Origin: Neisseriaceae bacterium
Lineage (GTDB): Bacteria > Pseudomonadota > Gammaproteobacteria > Burkholderiales > Neisseriaceae
Direction: 5' to 3'
Assembly: GCA_030146285.1 (NCBI GenBank)
Contig: JASLBZ010000094.1
Span: 1 to 38,107 of the forward strand
DNA length: 38,107 bases
A program made the translations under genes and the position numbers. This document shows, piece by piece, positions 1 to 7,983 of this stretch; the stretch's first letter is position 1; each line of letters starts with the position of its first letter. The notes under the pieces are model-generated. The model was not told the DNA's origin and made no database searches. It was given only the letters and a program-made list of their open reading frames with translations.

Positions 1-384
1 GGGTGTTAAAGCTTGTATTTCATCGGCCACCATCCGTGCTAATTTGGCTGCCTGAAAGTTCAACTCATGAACCAAGGCTTCCATACCATAGTCGGCTTGG
101 GCAATACTGGTGGCATTGAAAGTATTGGTTTCGATAATATCCGAACCTGCCAATAGGTATTGGCGGTGAATGTCGGCAATGATATCCGGCTGACTTAATA
201 CTAAAATGTCGTTATTGCCTTGTATGTCTTGCAACCAATTGGCAAAGCGTTCGCCTCGAAATTCAGCCTCAGATAAGTGATGGCGTTGAATCATGGTGCC
301 CATGGCGCCATCTAAATACAGAATTTTCTCTTCTAATAACGATTGTAGCTCTTCAAAAGCAGGATGTAGCTTGATTGCACTCAT
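1..384 (-). CDS. metH: Methionine synthase, cobalamin-dependent (N-terminal part, cut by window edge)
   Basis: Only the first 128 codons are inside the window; the reading frame is open to base 1. The product transfers a methyl group from 5-methyltetrahydrofolate via cobalamin to homocysteine in the cytoplasm. The visible part is the start of the homocysteine-binding barrel: [11 protein letters not shown] at about residues 23-33 and the downstream [11 protein letters not shown] segment are hallmarks of MetH. The start at 384 ([10 protein letters not shown]) matches the usual length of the family; an in-frame ATG at 396 would add four residues and neither has a strong ribosome binding site. 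It is transcribed away from queC. The zinc-binding cysteines and the folate, cobalamin and reactivation domains lie outside the window. Confidence 0.93.
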   Translation of the reverse strand, partial: MSAIKLHPAFEELQSLLEEKILYLDGAMGTMIQRHHLSEAEFRGERFANWLQDIQGNNDILVLSQPDIIADIHRQYLLAGSDIIETNTFNATSIAQADYGMEALVHELNFQAAKLARMVADEIQALTP

Positions 385-426
385 GTGGTTGTCCATTAAT
401 TTGTTATTGTCATGACAGTGAGCTTC

Positions 427-455
427 AGAATAAGCCAAAAAAGCATGGCTTTCAA
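427..455 (-). promoter_or_regulatory. Possible sigma-70 promoter of metH
   Basis: Reading the minus strand, TTGAAA (450-455) and TATTCT (427-432) are separated by exactly 17 bases, and the predicted transcription start lies about 35 bases before the metH ATG. This is a by-eye match (5 of 6 and 4 of 6 to consensus). Confidence 0.4.
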
Positions 456-488
456 GGCTGTGGGGGTATTTTGTGATTTAGAATCATT

Positions 489-504
489 GGTTTCACGTGA
501 AACA
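489..504. promoter_or_regulatory. parS-like palindrome (candidate ParB-binding site)
   Basis: The sequence GGTTTCACGTGAAACA contains a perfect 14-base palindrome (490-503, GTTTCACGTGAAAC). It differs from the widely conserved bacterial parS 16-mer TGTTTCACGTGAAACA only at the first base. It sits in the metH-queC divergent spacer, outside any gene. ParB and parS are usually near the replication origin, so this could place the window in the origin-proximal part of the chromosome. The function is inferred from the motif alone. Confidence 0.6.
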
Positions 505-565
505 GATTTGAGAAAAACACACAAACAATGCGACAATATCAGCATTGAAAATGGTGGATAAACAA

Positions 566-1231
566 ATGAAACGTGCTGTGGTGGTGTTTAGTGGTGGACA
601 AGATTCAACAACGTGTTTGTTGCAGGCCTTAGAGAATTATGATGAGGTGCATTGCATTACTTTTAATTATGGGCAAAAACACAGCGCAGAAGTTGAAGTG
701 GCCAAAAAAATTGCCAAGCAATTGGGCATTCGCGCTCACAAAGTTATGGACATGGATTTTTTGGGTGAATTGGCGATCAGCAGCTTAACTCAAGAAGAGA
801 TTCCTGTACCGAGTTTTGCTGAAAGTGAAGCCAGTGGTTTACCGAGTACGTTTGTGCCCGGTCGCAATATTGTCTTTTTAAATTTGGCTGCGATTTATGC
901 GTATCAAGTGGGTGCACAAACCGTGATTACTGGTGTGTGTGAAACCGATTTTTCAGGCTATCCTGATTGCCGTGATGAGTTTGTTAAAGCGTTAAACCAT
1001 GCGGTCAACTTGGGCATGGCTTGCAATATTCAGTTTGAGACGCCTTTGATGTGGCTAAGCAAAGAAGCCACATGGGCATTGGCTGACAGCATGGGTAAAC
1101 TGGACTTTATCCGAACTGAAACCTTGACGTGTTACAACGGTATTCAAGGCGATGGTTGTGGGGACTGCGCAGCTTGTCATTTAAGAAAGCGTGGCTTAGA
1201 AGCTTATTTGGCAACGCGTGGCTCATCATAA
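566..1231 (+). CDS. queC: 7-cyano-7-deazaguanine synthase QueC
   Basis: Converts 7-carboxy-7-deazaguanine to preQ0 with ATP and ammonia, a step in making queuosine for tRNA. The 221-residue product shows the PP-loop motif SGGQDS at residues 9-14, the family blocks FVPGRNI and [19 protein letters not shown], and a C-terminal zinc site made of Cys189, Cys198, Cys201 and Cys204. I chose the ATG at 566 because the product then begins [11 protein letters not shown], as in E. coli QueC, and GGTGG lies 8 bases upstream. In-frame starts at 545 (TTG) and 551 (ATG) would add 7 or 5 residues. It stands alone, divergent from metH and convergent with selO, with which it shares a terminator. Confidence 0.96.
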   Translation: MKRAVVVFSGGQDSTTCLLQALENYDEVHCITFNYGQKHSAEVEVAKKIAKQLGIRAHKVMDMDFLGELAISSLTQEEIPVPSFAESEASGLPSTFVPGRNIVFLNLAAIYAYQVGAQTVITGVCETDFSGYPDCRDEFVKALNHAVNLGMACNIQFETPLMWLSKEATWALADSMGKLDFIRTETLTCYNGIQGDGCGDCAACHLRKRGLEAYLATRGSS

Positions 1232-1250
1232 AATCCAAAAAATAAAAATG

Positions 1251-1276
1251 AAAAAGCTGCCCACGGGCAGCTTTTT
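1251..1276. terminator. Bidirectional intrinsic terminator between queC and selO
   Basis: An 11-bp stem AAAAAGCTGCC / GGCAGCTTTTT with a 4-base loop lies 19 bases after the queC stop and 9 bases after the selO stop. The A-tract and T-tract on the two sides allow it to end transcription from both directions. Confidence 0.85.
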
Positions 1277-1285
1277 AATGGTGGC

Positions 1286-2776
1286 TTAACTTGAACAGCT
1301 CACGCAAATTTCACTGGCCCAATCGGGCGGCAGCGCGGCATAGCTTTCATGTTCAGGCTGCTCATCAAATGGGTTTTGAAAAATCATTCTGACTTTCTCG
1401 ATTTCAGCTGCATTGCCTTCTTTGGCTGCGGAGATGGTGTTTTCTAAAATATAATTTCGCAATATATATTTTGGGTTCACCTGATTCATGCTGATTTGAC
1501 GCTCGGCATCAACACTGTTTTCTGCTTGTAAACGCAGCTGGTAACGCTTTACCCAAACATCGATTGCTGTCGTATCTTGGAATAGATTTAAAAAACATGC
1601 GGGCAAATCATTGGCTAGGCTTGGGAGTTGGGATAGGTTTCTAAAGGCCAGAGTAAAATCTGCTTTTTGGTGCTGTAAAATGGTAAAAAAGTCATCCAAT
1701 AGCGCTTTGTCTTCAGTCATGACTTGTGTCAAACCCAATTTTTTAGCAAAAATTTCTTTGTAAAATGCATGGTATTCATCAGCATAGCCATTCAAAATGG
1801 CCACCAAATCCTGCTCGGAAGCCAACTCTAAAAAGCAAGATGCCAAGCAAGACAAATTCCATTGCACCACATACGGCTGTTGGTTATAAGCATAGCGGCC
1901 ACTGTTGTCCGAGTGGTTGCAAATGTGATGGGCATCATAAGCATCTAAAAAGCCAAATGGACCATAGTCAATGGTTAAACCCAATACCGACATATTGTCA
2001 GTATTCAAAACACCGTGGCAAAAGCCCACGCTTTGCCACTTTGCTGCCAATAAGGCACTGCGGGTGGTGATGGCGGCGAACAGTGCCAGATAAGGATTAT
2101 CAGCTTGTTTGCATTCTGGGTAATCAATCTGAATGGCCATATCTGCTAAGGCTTGAACCCAGCCAGTGCGGCTTTGGTGGTAGCCAAACTCAAAGTGACC
2201 AAAACGCATAAAACTTTTGGCAACCCGCGTAACCACAGCGCTGGTTTCAATAACTTCACGGTGTACGGCATCGTTAGATCCGGTCAAAGACAATGCACGA
2301 GTGGTAGCAATGCCTAGGCCATGCATGGCCTCTGAGCACAGGTACTCACGAATGCTGGAACGAAGTACCGCACGACCATCGGCAAAGCGCGAGTATTTGG
2401 TTTGACCTGCACCTTTGAGCTGAATCTCCTGGCGAACACCTTCCGTGTCTATTATGTCACCAAGAAGCATGGCTCGACCATCACCTAATTGTGGTACATA
2501 AACACCGAACTGATGCCCAGAATACACAGTGGATATAGGCATGTGCTGAGGTTTTTTCAGGCTGCCTGACAAAATAGCCAATGCTTCTTTATCCAAAACA
2601 ATATCGCTCTTTAGACCCAATTGCTGTGCCAATTCGGTATTGAAGGCTAGCCAATAAGGATTGCCTAAAGCTTGCGGATGCTCAATATTGTAAAACTCTG
2701 AACCCAGTGTTTGCCACTGAGCTTGTAAAAATGAAATGGTTTTTGGGGTCATATTCAAAAGCGACAGGCTTAACAC
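1286..2776 (-). CDS. selO: Protein adenylyltransferase SelO (YdiU family)
   Basis: SelO is a pseudokinase-fold enzyme that transfers AMP from ATP to serine, threonine or tyrosine of target proteins, linked to redox stress. The 496-residue product shows QLGDGRAMLLGD (about 96-107), KGAGQTKYSRFADGRAVLR (121-139), NTDNM with Asp260 and IDYGPFGFLD with Asp270, the conserved active-site region. The C-terminus is CVSCSS: the cysteine before the final SS is where animal SelO carries selenocysteine. The start is uncertain: GTG at 2776 follows a weak purine-rich stretch (AGGAATAGG), while the ATG at 2752 would shorten the protein by 8 residues and has no visible ribosome binding site. It lies 21 bases after the ydhR-like gene and is probably the last gene of that run. 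A perfect DUS lies inside it (2556-2567). Confidence 0.95.
   Translation of the reverse strand: MLSLSLLNMTPKTISFLQAQWQTLGSEFYNIEHPQALGNPYWLAFNTELAQQLGLKSDIVLDKEALAILSGSLKKPQHMPISTVYSGHQFGVYVPQLGDGRAMLLGDIIDTEGVRQEIQLKGAGQTKYSRFADGRAVLRSSIREYLCSEAMHGLGIATTRALSLTGSNDAVHREVIETSAVVTRVAKSFMRFGHFEFGYHQSRTGWVQALADMAIQIDYPECKQADNPYLALFAAITTRSALLAAKWQSVGFCHGVLNTDNMSVLGLTIDYGPFGFLDAYDAHHICNHSDNSGRYAYNQQPYVVQWNLSCLASCFLELASEQDLVAILNGYADEYHAFYKEIFAKKLGLTQVMTEDKALLDDFFTILQHQKADFTLAFRNLSQLPSLANDLPACFLNLFQDTTAIDVWVKRYQLRLQAENSVDAERQISMNQVNPKYILRNYILENTISAAKEGNAAEIEKVRMIFQNPFDEQPEHESYAALPPDWASEICVSCSS
2556..2567 (-). repeat. DNA uptake sequence (king dialect) inside selO
   Basis: On the minus strand this reads AGGCAGCCTGAA, the 12-mer known as AG-kingDUS in Neisseriaceae, recognised by ComP during transformation. 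It is in coding sequence (Gly-Ser-Leu-Lys of SelO). Confidence 0.85.
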
Positions 2777-2797
2777 CTGTTGCCTATTCCTATCATT

Positions 2798-3121
2798 TTA
2801 AGATGTTTTGAGTAAACTAACAGGGAAGTGATCAATGCTTGATAATGGAATATTGGCATCAAAAATCTGGTACTGAATATCGTTCAGTCCAAAACTGGTT
2901 AAACGCTCGGTGTGTTTGGCTAAGTAATTTTCTAAGTGAAGCAAGCTATCAAATGCATACCAGCCGCCTGCGCGTTGTGTGCTTTCGTTTTCAGTCCAAA
3001 TTTTCCAAAGCAGGCCTGGCTCAGTAGCAATGTCCTTGGCTAAGCCTTCAAAAGCAAGGCTCATATCGTCTTTAAACGGACCACGACAAGCAAAATCAAT
3101 TTGTAAAAGTTTAATGCTCAT
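2798..3121 (-). CDS. YdhR-type putative monooxygenase (dimeric alpha-beta barrel)
   Basis: The 107-residue product aligns by eye over its whole length with E. coli YdhR: LLQIDFACRGPF at the start, then EPGLLWKIWTENE, AGGWYAFDS, YLAKHTERL and a C-terminal IFDANIPLSSID. Members of this family are small dimeric alpha-beta barrel proteins annotated as putative monooxygenases; their substrate is not settled. It starts 11 bases inside the end of the upstream methyltransferase gene, which points to translational coupling. The cytoplasmic location is inferred from the lack of a signal peptide. Confidence 0.88.
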   Translation of the reverse strand: MSIKLLQIDFACRGPFKDDMSLAFEGLAKDIATEPGLLWKIWTENESTQRAGGWYAFDSLLHLENYLAKHTERLTSFGLNDIQYQIFDANIPLSSIDHFPVSLLKTS

Positions 3122-3746
3122 GGGTATTTCCTATGGTTTTTATTGCCAGATTACTGAACTGATAAGTGACCATCAGTAATCCAGCACCAAAATGAATGGT
3201 GCTGAGCATAAAGCGAGAATCTTGCTGGATGGTTTCAATAAATAGCGCAACATCCTGAGCATGAGACAAAACATTGTCCACAAATAAAACCCCACCTTTG
3301 GGCTTGATCATGTTTTGTAAATACACCCAATAATCAAGGTAAGCATCGCGCTCAGCATCTAATAAAATAAAGTCGTATTGCGTTTGAGTGGTTTGTAAAA
3401 AGGCTTTTGCATCGCCCACCCAAAAATCAACCAAATGAGCTAAATTCAATTCTGTTGCATACTGCTTAGCTGTTTGGCTTCTATTGGCATCAATTTCTAA
3501 TGTGGTGATATGACCATGAGTGCTTTGCGCTGCATTGGCTAGCCACAAAGTGGAATAACCTGTTGAGGTGCCGATTTCTAAAATACTTTTAGATTGCTGC
3601 ATGCGGATTTGCATGGCTAAAAAATAAGCAGAATCGGGTTCAATATTGCGATAACGATTCAGTCGATTGTCTTGGCTGGCGTCAAAAGCATGAAAGCTTT
3701 GGTATAACTCATCGGTTCGTTGTAAAAATTCAGGACTTAAACTCAT
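3111..3746 (-). CDS. SAM-dependent O-methyltransferase (catechol O-methyltransferase-like)
   Basis: The 211-residue protein has a class I methyltransferase fold: the SAM-binding motif I is EIGTSTGYS at residues 57-65, followed by ITTLEID (motif II, acidic residue binding the ribose), VGDAKAFL and YDFILLDAERDAYLDYW, the metal and substrate region typical of the Methyltransferase_3/24 families. The substrate cannot be read from sequence. The ATG at 3746 follows AAAAGG with about 7 bases spacing. It overlaps the ydhR-like gene by 11 bases and lies 39 bases after the DUF1653 gene. Confidence 0.88.
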   Translation of the reverse strand: MSLSPEFLQRTDELYQSFHAFDASQDNRLNRYRNIEPDSAYFLAMQIRMQQSKSILEIGTSTGYSTLWLANAAQSTHGHITTLEIDANRSQTAKQYATELNLAHLVDFWVGDAKAFLQTTQTQYDFILLDAERDAYLDYWVYLQNMIKPKGGVLFVDNVLSHAQDVALFIETIQQDSRFMLSTIHFGAGLLMVTYQFSNLAIKTIGNTHEH

Positions 3747-3785
3747 GGTGTTTGCCTTTTAATTTTTAAAAAAGAAGTTTGAATA

Positions 3786-4004
3786 TTACGAAACCTCTTG
3801 AATCAATTCAAAACGGGGCTGTTGCTCACCATTGTCTAAGGCAATGGTTTCTAAAAACATGGTCAAAGGGCGCACCCAGATACTGTAGTCGTCATACAAA
3901 CATTGATAGACCACCAATGTTTCTTCGGTTTCACTGTGTCTGGCAATATGCAAAACTTGATATAGATTGCCTTTATGGTGTTTATAAATGCCTTTTTTTA
4001 GCAT
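3786..4004 (-). CDS. DUF1653 family small protein
   Basis: A 72-residue protein beginning MLKKGIYKHHKGNLYQVL and containing VVYQCLYDDYSIWVRPLTMF, which fits the DUF1653 family (a single small SH3-like domain, function unknown). I chose the ATG at 4004 because the family begins at this point and CTGGA lies about 6 bases upstream. The same frame stays open back to 4085, but those 27 extra residues overlap the end of apbC and do not resemble the family. It lies between apbC and the O-methyltransferase gene on the same strand. Confidence 0.82.
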   Translation of the reverse strand: MLKKGIYKHHKGNLYQVLHIARHSETEETLVVYQCLYDDYSIWVRPLTMFLETIALDNGEQQPRFELIQEVS

Positions 4005-4022
4005 ATTGATCCAGTATCTTGA

Positions 4023-4071
4023 AATGTTTGAAACATTCAGCCTAAACCGATTGATTGTGAATAGGCTGAAT
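4023..4071. other. Two overlapping inverted repeats in the apbC-DUF1653 spacer
   Basis: The first is a perfect 7-1-7 palindrome, AATGTTT-G-AAACATT (4023-4037). The second is a 10-bp inverted repeat, ATTCAGCCTA (4035-4044) and TAGGCTGAAT (4062-4071), with a 17-base loop. In the direction of transcription (minus) no T-run follows the stem, so it is not a typical terminator. It could be an operator, an mRNA-processing stem or an attenuator; the role is unknown. Confidence 0.55.
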
Positions 4072-4077
4072 ATGGGC

Positions 4078-5157
4078 TTATTCAATCACAATTTTTGGAA
4101 ATTTACTGCTGTAGTCTTTGCCTTTGTCTGCCACTGCTTGTGCCAAAGCCCATGCGGCATCTTGGTAGGCCATGGCAATGCTGGTTTCTTTGGCTTGCAT
4201 TGTCGCCACAGAACCTTCATCCATGGCCACGCGAATGGGTAAGCTTAAAGGCAATTGAGCCAGTACAGGAACATTCAATTCTTCAGCTAATTTCACACCA
4301 CCTTCGTGACCAAAAATGGCTTCTGAATGTCCACATTGGCTGCAAATATGAACAGACATGTTTTCCAAGACACCGAATATAGGAATATTCACTTTTTTAA
4401 ACATATCGATGCCTTTTTTGGCATCTAGCAGAGCAATGTCTTGCGGAGTCGTTACAATCACCGCACCCGTTACTGGGATTTTTTGTGACAAGGTCAGTTG
4501 GATATCGCCAGTACCTGGAGGCATATCAATAAACAAATAATCAACATCATCCCATTGGCTTTGAAACAGCAATTGTTGTAAGGCTTGGCTTACCATTGGA
4601 CCACGCCAAACGACCGCCTGCTCAGCATCAATTAAAAAGCCAATTGACATCACTTGAATGCCATCCGCATTTTTAACAGGAATAAAGCGTTTGTCTTTTT
4701 GTTCTGGTTTTTGGTCGGTCACGCCTAACATGGTTGGTTGGCTTGGGCCATACAAATCCGCATCCAAAACGCCAACGCGAGCGCCCATTTTTTGCATTGC
4801 CAATGCTAAGTTAGCAGTGGTTGTAGACTTGCCAACACCCCCTTTGCCCGAGGCAATGGCAATAATATTTTTCACACCTGCAATGGTTTGCACACCGGTT
4901 TGGACTTTGTGGGTCGTAATGTCGCTGCGGATGCTCACTTTTACTGTTGTCTCAATGCCATTGTTTTTCAATGTTTGGATAATGTCATGGCTTAAGGCAG
5001 CCTGAATGTGTGCAGAGGGATAAGGAAGGCGCAATTCGATATGCACTTCATTGTTCAATTCTAATACTTGTTGCACCAATTTATCCTGAGCCAATGTTCG
5101 GGTGCTATTGGGTAAGGTAATGGTGTTAAGTAACGTTTTTATTTTTTGGATGCTCAT
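4078..5157 (-). CDS. apbC: Iron-sulfur cluster carrier protein ApbC/Mrp
   Basis: A P-loop NTPase that binds and transfers [4Fe-4S] clusters to target proteins in the cytoplasm. The 359-residue protein has an N-terminal MIP18-like domain (about residues 1-90), the deviant Walker A motif GKGGVGKS at 104-111, LDADLYGPSQPTMLG, a Walker B-like IDMPPGTGD, and the cluster-binding pair Cys272 and Cys275 (CSQC). AAGGA lies 8 bases before the ATG at 5157. It heads a minus-strand run down to selO, though the 73-base gap after it contains inverted repeats that may uncouple the genes. Confidence 0.95.
   Translation of the reverse strand: MSIQKIKTLLNTITLPNSTRTLAQDKLVQQVLELNNEVHIELRLPYPSAHIQAALSHDIIQTLKNNGIETTVKVSIRSDITTHKVQTGVQTIAGVKNIIAIASGKGGVGKSTTTANLALAMQKMGARVGVLDADLYGPSQPTMLGVTDQKPEQKDKRFIPVKNADGIQVMSIGFLIDAEQAVVWRGPMVSQALQQLLFQSQWDDVDYLFIDMPPGTGDIQLTLSQKIPVTGAVIVTTPQDIALLDAKKGIDMFKKVNIPIFGVLENMSVHICSQCGHSEAIFGHEGGVKLAEELNVPVLAQLPLSLPIRVAMDEGSVATMQAKETSIAMAYQDAAWALAQAVADKGKDYSSKFPKIVIE
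4995..5006 (+). repeat. DNA uptake sequence (king dialect) inside apbC
   Basis: Perfect AGGCAGCCTGAA on the plus strand, antisense to the coding strand of apbC. Confidence 0.85.
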
Positions 5158-5484
5158 GAGTGTTGTCCTTGGTCAGCCTGTGTCATGAAATAAAGGGCTT
5201 ACAATGGCGTTACTTTAACAGATATTCACCAAATGATTAACCGTGTTCGGCGTGCATTGCATGGAATTGAAATCAAAATAAGCATTCAGTATATTGGGAT
5301 CACAAAACAACCGGGATGAAGACAAGCCTAAGTGGCATCTTGAATCAGGTTAATAAGATAAGTACCTAGATTTTTTTGTATTTTTTGGCTGGTGTTTTCG
5401 ATATTAAGCCAAGATATTGGTTTGTTGACAGGTAAAAAAAATCCCTAAGAGAAGATTGCTTAGGGATTTTTGCCAGTTTATTTC
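5158..5484. other. Intergenic region between the 130-residue protein gene and apbC
   Basis: 327 bases without a credible gene. It must hold the apbC promoter on the minus strand; I see only weak candidates (for example TTAATC and TAAAGT with 17 bases between them). The end next to the 130-residue protein gene holds a terminator (5437-5471). An open frame on the minus strand at 5366-5608 is a shadow of the neighbouring gene. Confidence 0.6.
5437..5471 (-). terminator. Intrinsic terminator after the 130-residue exported protein gene
   Basis: A 13-bp perfect stem, AAAAATCCCTAAG (5437-5449) and CTTAGGGATTTTT (5459-5471), with a 9-base loop, begins 13 bases after the stop codon at 5485. On the minus strand it is followed by a run of T. 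Its symmetry would also allow function on the plus strand. Confidence 0.85.
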
Positions 5485-5877
5485 TTATTGGATAAATGCT
5501 TTGCATTCTTTGCTGTTTAAATCCAATTTCTTGCTGCTTTTGTCTGCAAACTGATAAGTATATTTTACTTGAAAGCCCATTTCCAATGTTGGTTTTAACA
5601 TTGGGCAAGCTGCTTGCTTCATGGCAGTAATCTGTTCTTTTTGCAAATTCTTAGCACTGCTGCCTTCTGCGGTGATTTGATAGGTTGAGAACAAAACATC
5701 ATTTTTGCGTTTCATTTCTAACAATGTCACATCATCGCTGACTTTAACTGGTGCTTGTTTATTGATGCTAACGATTTCAGCATCAATGGCTTCTAAAACA
5801 GCTGGATCAACGGTGATTTTGGCCATGGCAATGCTGCTTAGACCCAATAGTGCCAATGTAAAAAGGCTTTTTTTCAT
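5485..5877 (-). CDS. Small exported protein of unknown function (paralogue of 5988-6410)
   Basis: I do not recognise a named family. The 130-residue product has a Sec signal peptide with a likely type I cleavage after Ala19 (AMA|K), so a periplasmic location is inferred. The mature part has two cysteines, Cys91 (AACPML) and Cys125 (SKECKAF), 34 residues apart, which could form a disulfide. The gene just upstream encodes a lipoprotein with the same cysteine spacing and a matching pattern: AIDxxIxxI near the start, a central TLLEMKRKNDVLFSTYQIT-like strand, GFQVKYTYQFA before the last cysteine. The two are probably tandem duplicates. It ends in a strong terminator. Confidence 0.8.
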   Translation of the reverse strand: MKKSLFTLALLGLSSIAMAKITVDPAVLEAIDAEIVSINKQAPVKVSDDVTLLEMKRKNDVLFSTYQITAEGSSAKNLQKEQITAMKQAACPMLKPTLEMGFQVKYTYQFADKSSKKLDLNSKECKAFIQ

Positions 5878-5987
5878 GGTGAAATCCTAGTTATAGGCGA
5901 TTTAAAAAGGGCAGTATAACAGCGTTTGTTTATATTGATAATAAATATTCATAATATCAATATATTAATGCCAACAGAAAGTAGGTT

Positions 5988-6410
5988 CTAGGCGATGCGA
6001 GCGCATTTGGCTTCTGATAAAACCATTTGGCTTTGGCTGTTGTTTGCGTAATGAAAATGATATGTCACAGAAAAACCTTGTTCAAAAGCAGTGTTCATGC
6101 TGTCACAACCGGCTTTTAAAATCTGTTTTTTAAGTTCTGGATTCATGTTGTGCTGGTCAATGGCTGGATTACTGATTGTCACTTGGTAGTGAACGATCAT
6201 GTCATCGCGACGAATATCGGTTAATTGAATGCCATGGCCTGCTTGCATTGGCAATTGGGCTTTGATGGCATCAATGCCTTGATCAATGGCGGTCATGGCT
6301 TGAATCGCGCGATTGGATGCTTGTTCAGCAGAAATTTGCTCATCATTTTTAGGAGAGCAACCCATGAGCCACAAAGCAAAGAAGCTCAAAAGAAGTATTT
6401 TTTTTATCAT
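5988..6410 (-). CDS. Small lipoprotein of unknown function (paralogue of 5485-5877)
   Basis: The 140-residue product has a lipoprotein signal peptide ending in the lipobox LMGC (Cys18); Ser at +2 suggests the outer membrane. The mature part contains Cys102 and Cys136, 34 residues apart, exactly as in the neighbouring exported protein, with matching segments (AIDQGIDAIK, IQLTDIRRDDMIVHYQVTIS, EQGFSVTYHFHYAN). This suggests one small fold stabilised by a disulfide, tethered in one copy and soluble in the other. I recognise no named domain. The 110-base gap to the next gene is A+T-rich without an obvious terminator, so the two may be co-transcribed. Confidence 0.8.
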   Translation of the reverse strand: MIKKILLLSFFALWLMGCSPKNDEQISAEQASNRAIQAMTAIDQGIDAIKAQLPMQAGHGIQLTDIRRDDMIVHYQVTISNPAIDQHNMNPELKKQILKAGCDSMNTAFEQGFSVTYHFHYANNSQSQMVLSEAKCARIA

Positions 6411-6667
6411 TTTTTGAAGTATGTGTGTATTTAAAAATTGAATTCATACTAGCAAAAGCCTTGAAAAAAATACATTTTTTGATGTGTTTAGCACAAAAGC
6501 ATTATTTTTTTAATACTTATATGGAATGTTAATCTTTGTTAATATTTTGATTATAGGCTGATAATGAAATTTTTTTGGGAAATCATGGGTGTTCTTTAAA
6601 TGCGACATGGAATCAACAAATTAAAATTGTAGTATTTAAAAAACTACACAATAGTCCCAATATTTCA

Positions 6668-7927
6668 TTAAGTTAGTTCTTGTATGTGTCTGGCAATTTT
6701 TTGGCTGGCACCTTGGTGTATGGCAACAAATTCTTTGGCATTTTTAGCATAAGATTGGCATTGTTGGGCATCATTCAAAAGCATTTGTGTGGTGTTTAGC
6801 CATTCGTTTGCATTGTGAACTTGCATGGCAGCATGCTCGGACAGTGCATCAGAACAGACCTTGGAGAAATTGTAAGTAGAGCCACCAAAAACCGTGGGTT
6901 TGTAACAGCTCATGGGTTCAATAATGTTTTGGCAACCCGTATTCACCAAGCTGCCGCCAACAAACACAATATCCGCCAGTAAATAATAGGCAAAAAGCTC
7001 CCCCATGCTGTCGCCAATCCAGATTTCAGTGGCCAGGTCAATGGCTTGATTATCGCTGCGTTTTTGTACGGTGAAGCCCATTTTTTTTGCTAATGAGGCT
7101 GTTAAATCAAACCGTTCAGGATGCCTTGGCACAATCACCAGTAAAGCATTATTGGCTGTGTTTTGTTGCCATGCTTGTAACAATAATTCGGCTTCATCCA
7201 ATCCGTGTTTGTCCATGCGAGTGCTGCCGCAGACAATCACTTTGCGTTGGCCAATTCGTTGGCGAAAAGCATTGGCTAAGTCATGCATGGCTTGGGGTGG
7301 TGTGATGTCGTATTTGGTATTACCAGTAATCCATTGTGGGCAATGACTTAATTGCGATAAGCGTTCTTGATCATCCAGGCTTTGGGTAAAACTGGCCGTT
7401 AAAGTATTTAAAGCCGGTGCAATCAGGCTTTTGGCTTTTAAATAGCCTTGCAGTGACTTTTCGGACAAGCGGGCATTGGCCAAAAACATCGGAATATTTT
7501 GTTGTTTGGCCTGTTTTAACAAATTGGGCCAAATTTCGGTTTCCATAATGATACCGAAAATAGGTTGGTGTTCTTGGAGAAACTGAGCAACATAGCTGGG
7601 TTTGTCATAAGGCAAATACCGGCATTGGGCATCAGGATACAGAGCTTGTGCCGTAGCTCGGCCAGTTGGTGTCATTTGGGTAATGAGCAACGGTTGGTTG
7701 GGGTATTGTTGTTTAAGTGCTTGAATCAAAGGTTCTGCTGCACGTGTTTCGCCCACAGAAACAGCATGAATCCAAATGGGATGTTGTACGGGATTGACCA
7801 TAGGTGTGCCAAAACGCTCGCCCCAATTTAAAGCATAAGCAGGGGATTTTTTGGCGCGTTTTTTTAAGTAGCGTTTTAAAAGCGGTGGGGCAATCTGCCA
7901 TAAGCCTTGGTATAAGCATGCCAACAT
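6668..7927 (-). CDS. waaA: 3-deoxy-D-manno-octulosonic acid (Kdo) transferase WaaA/KdtA
   Basis: Transfers Kdo from CMP-Kdo to lipid IVA on the cytoplasmic face of the inner membrane, the first step of LPS core assembly. The 419-residue protein has a basic, partly hydrophobic N-terminal anchor (residues 1-27), the segment IWIHAVSVGE with the catalytic-base glutamate at Glu60, ITQMTPTGRATA, METEIWPN and a C-terminal glycosyltransferase half with FVGGSL and NIIEPMSCYKPTVFGG. This is the normal length for the family. It lies downstream of tamB but is separated from it by a terminator, so it is probably its own unit. Confidence 0.95.
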   Translation of the reverse strand: MLACLYQGLWQIAPPLLKRYLKKRAKKSPAYALNWGERFGTPMVNPVQHPIWIHAVSVGETRAAEPLIQALKQQYPNQPLLITQMTPTGRATAQALYPDAQCRYLPYDKPSYVAQFLQEHQPIFGIIMETEIWPNLLKQAKQQNIPMFLANARLSEKSLQGYLKAKSLIAPALNTLTASFTQSLDDQERLSQLSHCPQWITGNTKYDITPPQAMHDLANAFRQRIGQRKVIVCGSTRMDKHGLDEAELLLQAWQQNTANNALLVIVPRHPERFDLTASLAKKMGFTVQKRSDNQAIDLATEIWIGDSMGELFAYYLLADIVFVGGSLVNTGCQNIIEPMSCYKPTVFGGSTYNFSKVCSDALSEHAAMQVHNANEWLNTTQMLLNDAQQCQSYAKNAKEFVAIHQGASQKIARHIQELT

Positions 7928-7949
7928 AACTATGAACTTTCAGTATGAA

Positions 7950-7973
7950 AAAAGCAGCCCGTAGGCTGCTTTT
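7950..7973 (-). terminator. Intrinsic terminator after tamB
   Basis: Stem AAAAGCAGCC (7950-7959) and GGCTGCTTTT (7964-7973) with the loop CGTA, directly after the tamB stop codon and before the waaA start. A run of T follows on the minus strand. Confidence 0.8.
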
Positions 7974-7983
7974 ATTTTAAAGC

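Noticed and set aside
5366..5608. 80-codon open frame on the minus strand across the terminator
   Set aside because: It crosses a strong terminator hairpin and overlaps the real exported-protein gene in another frame.
6629..6648. Small hairpin (TGTAGT / ACTACA) near the end of waaA
   Set aside because: Six-bp A+T-rich stem without a T-run on the minus strand; not convincing as a terminator.
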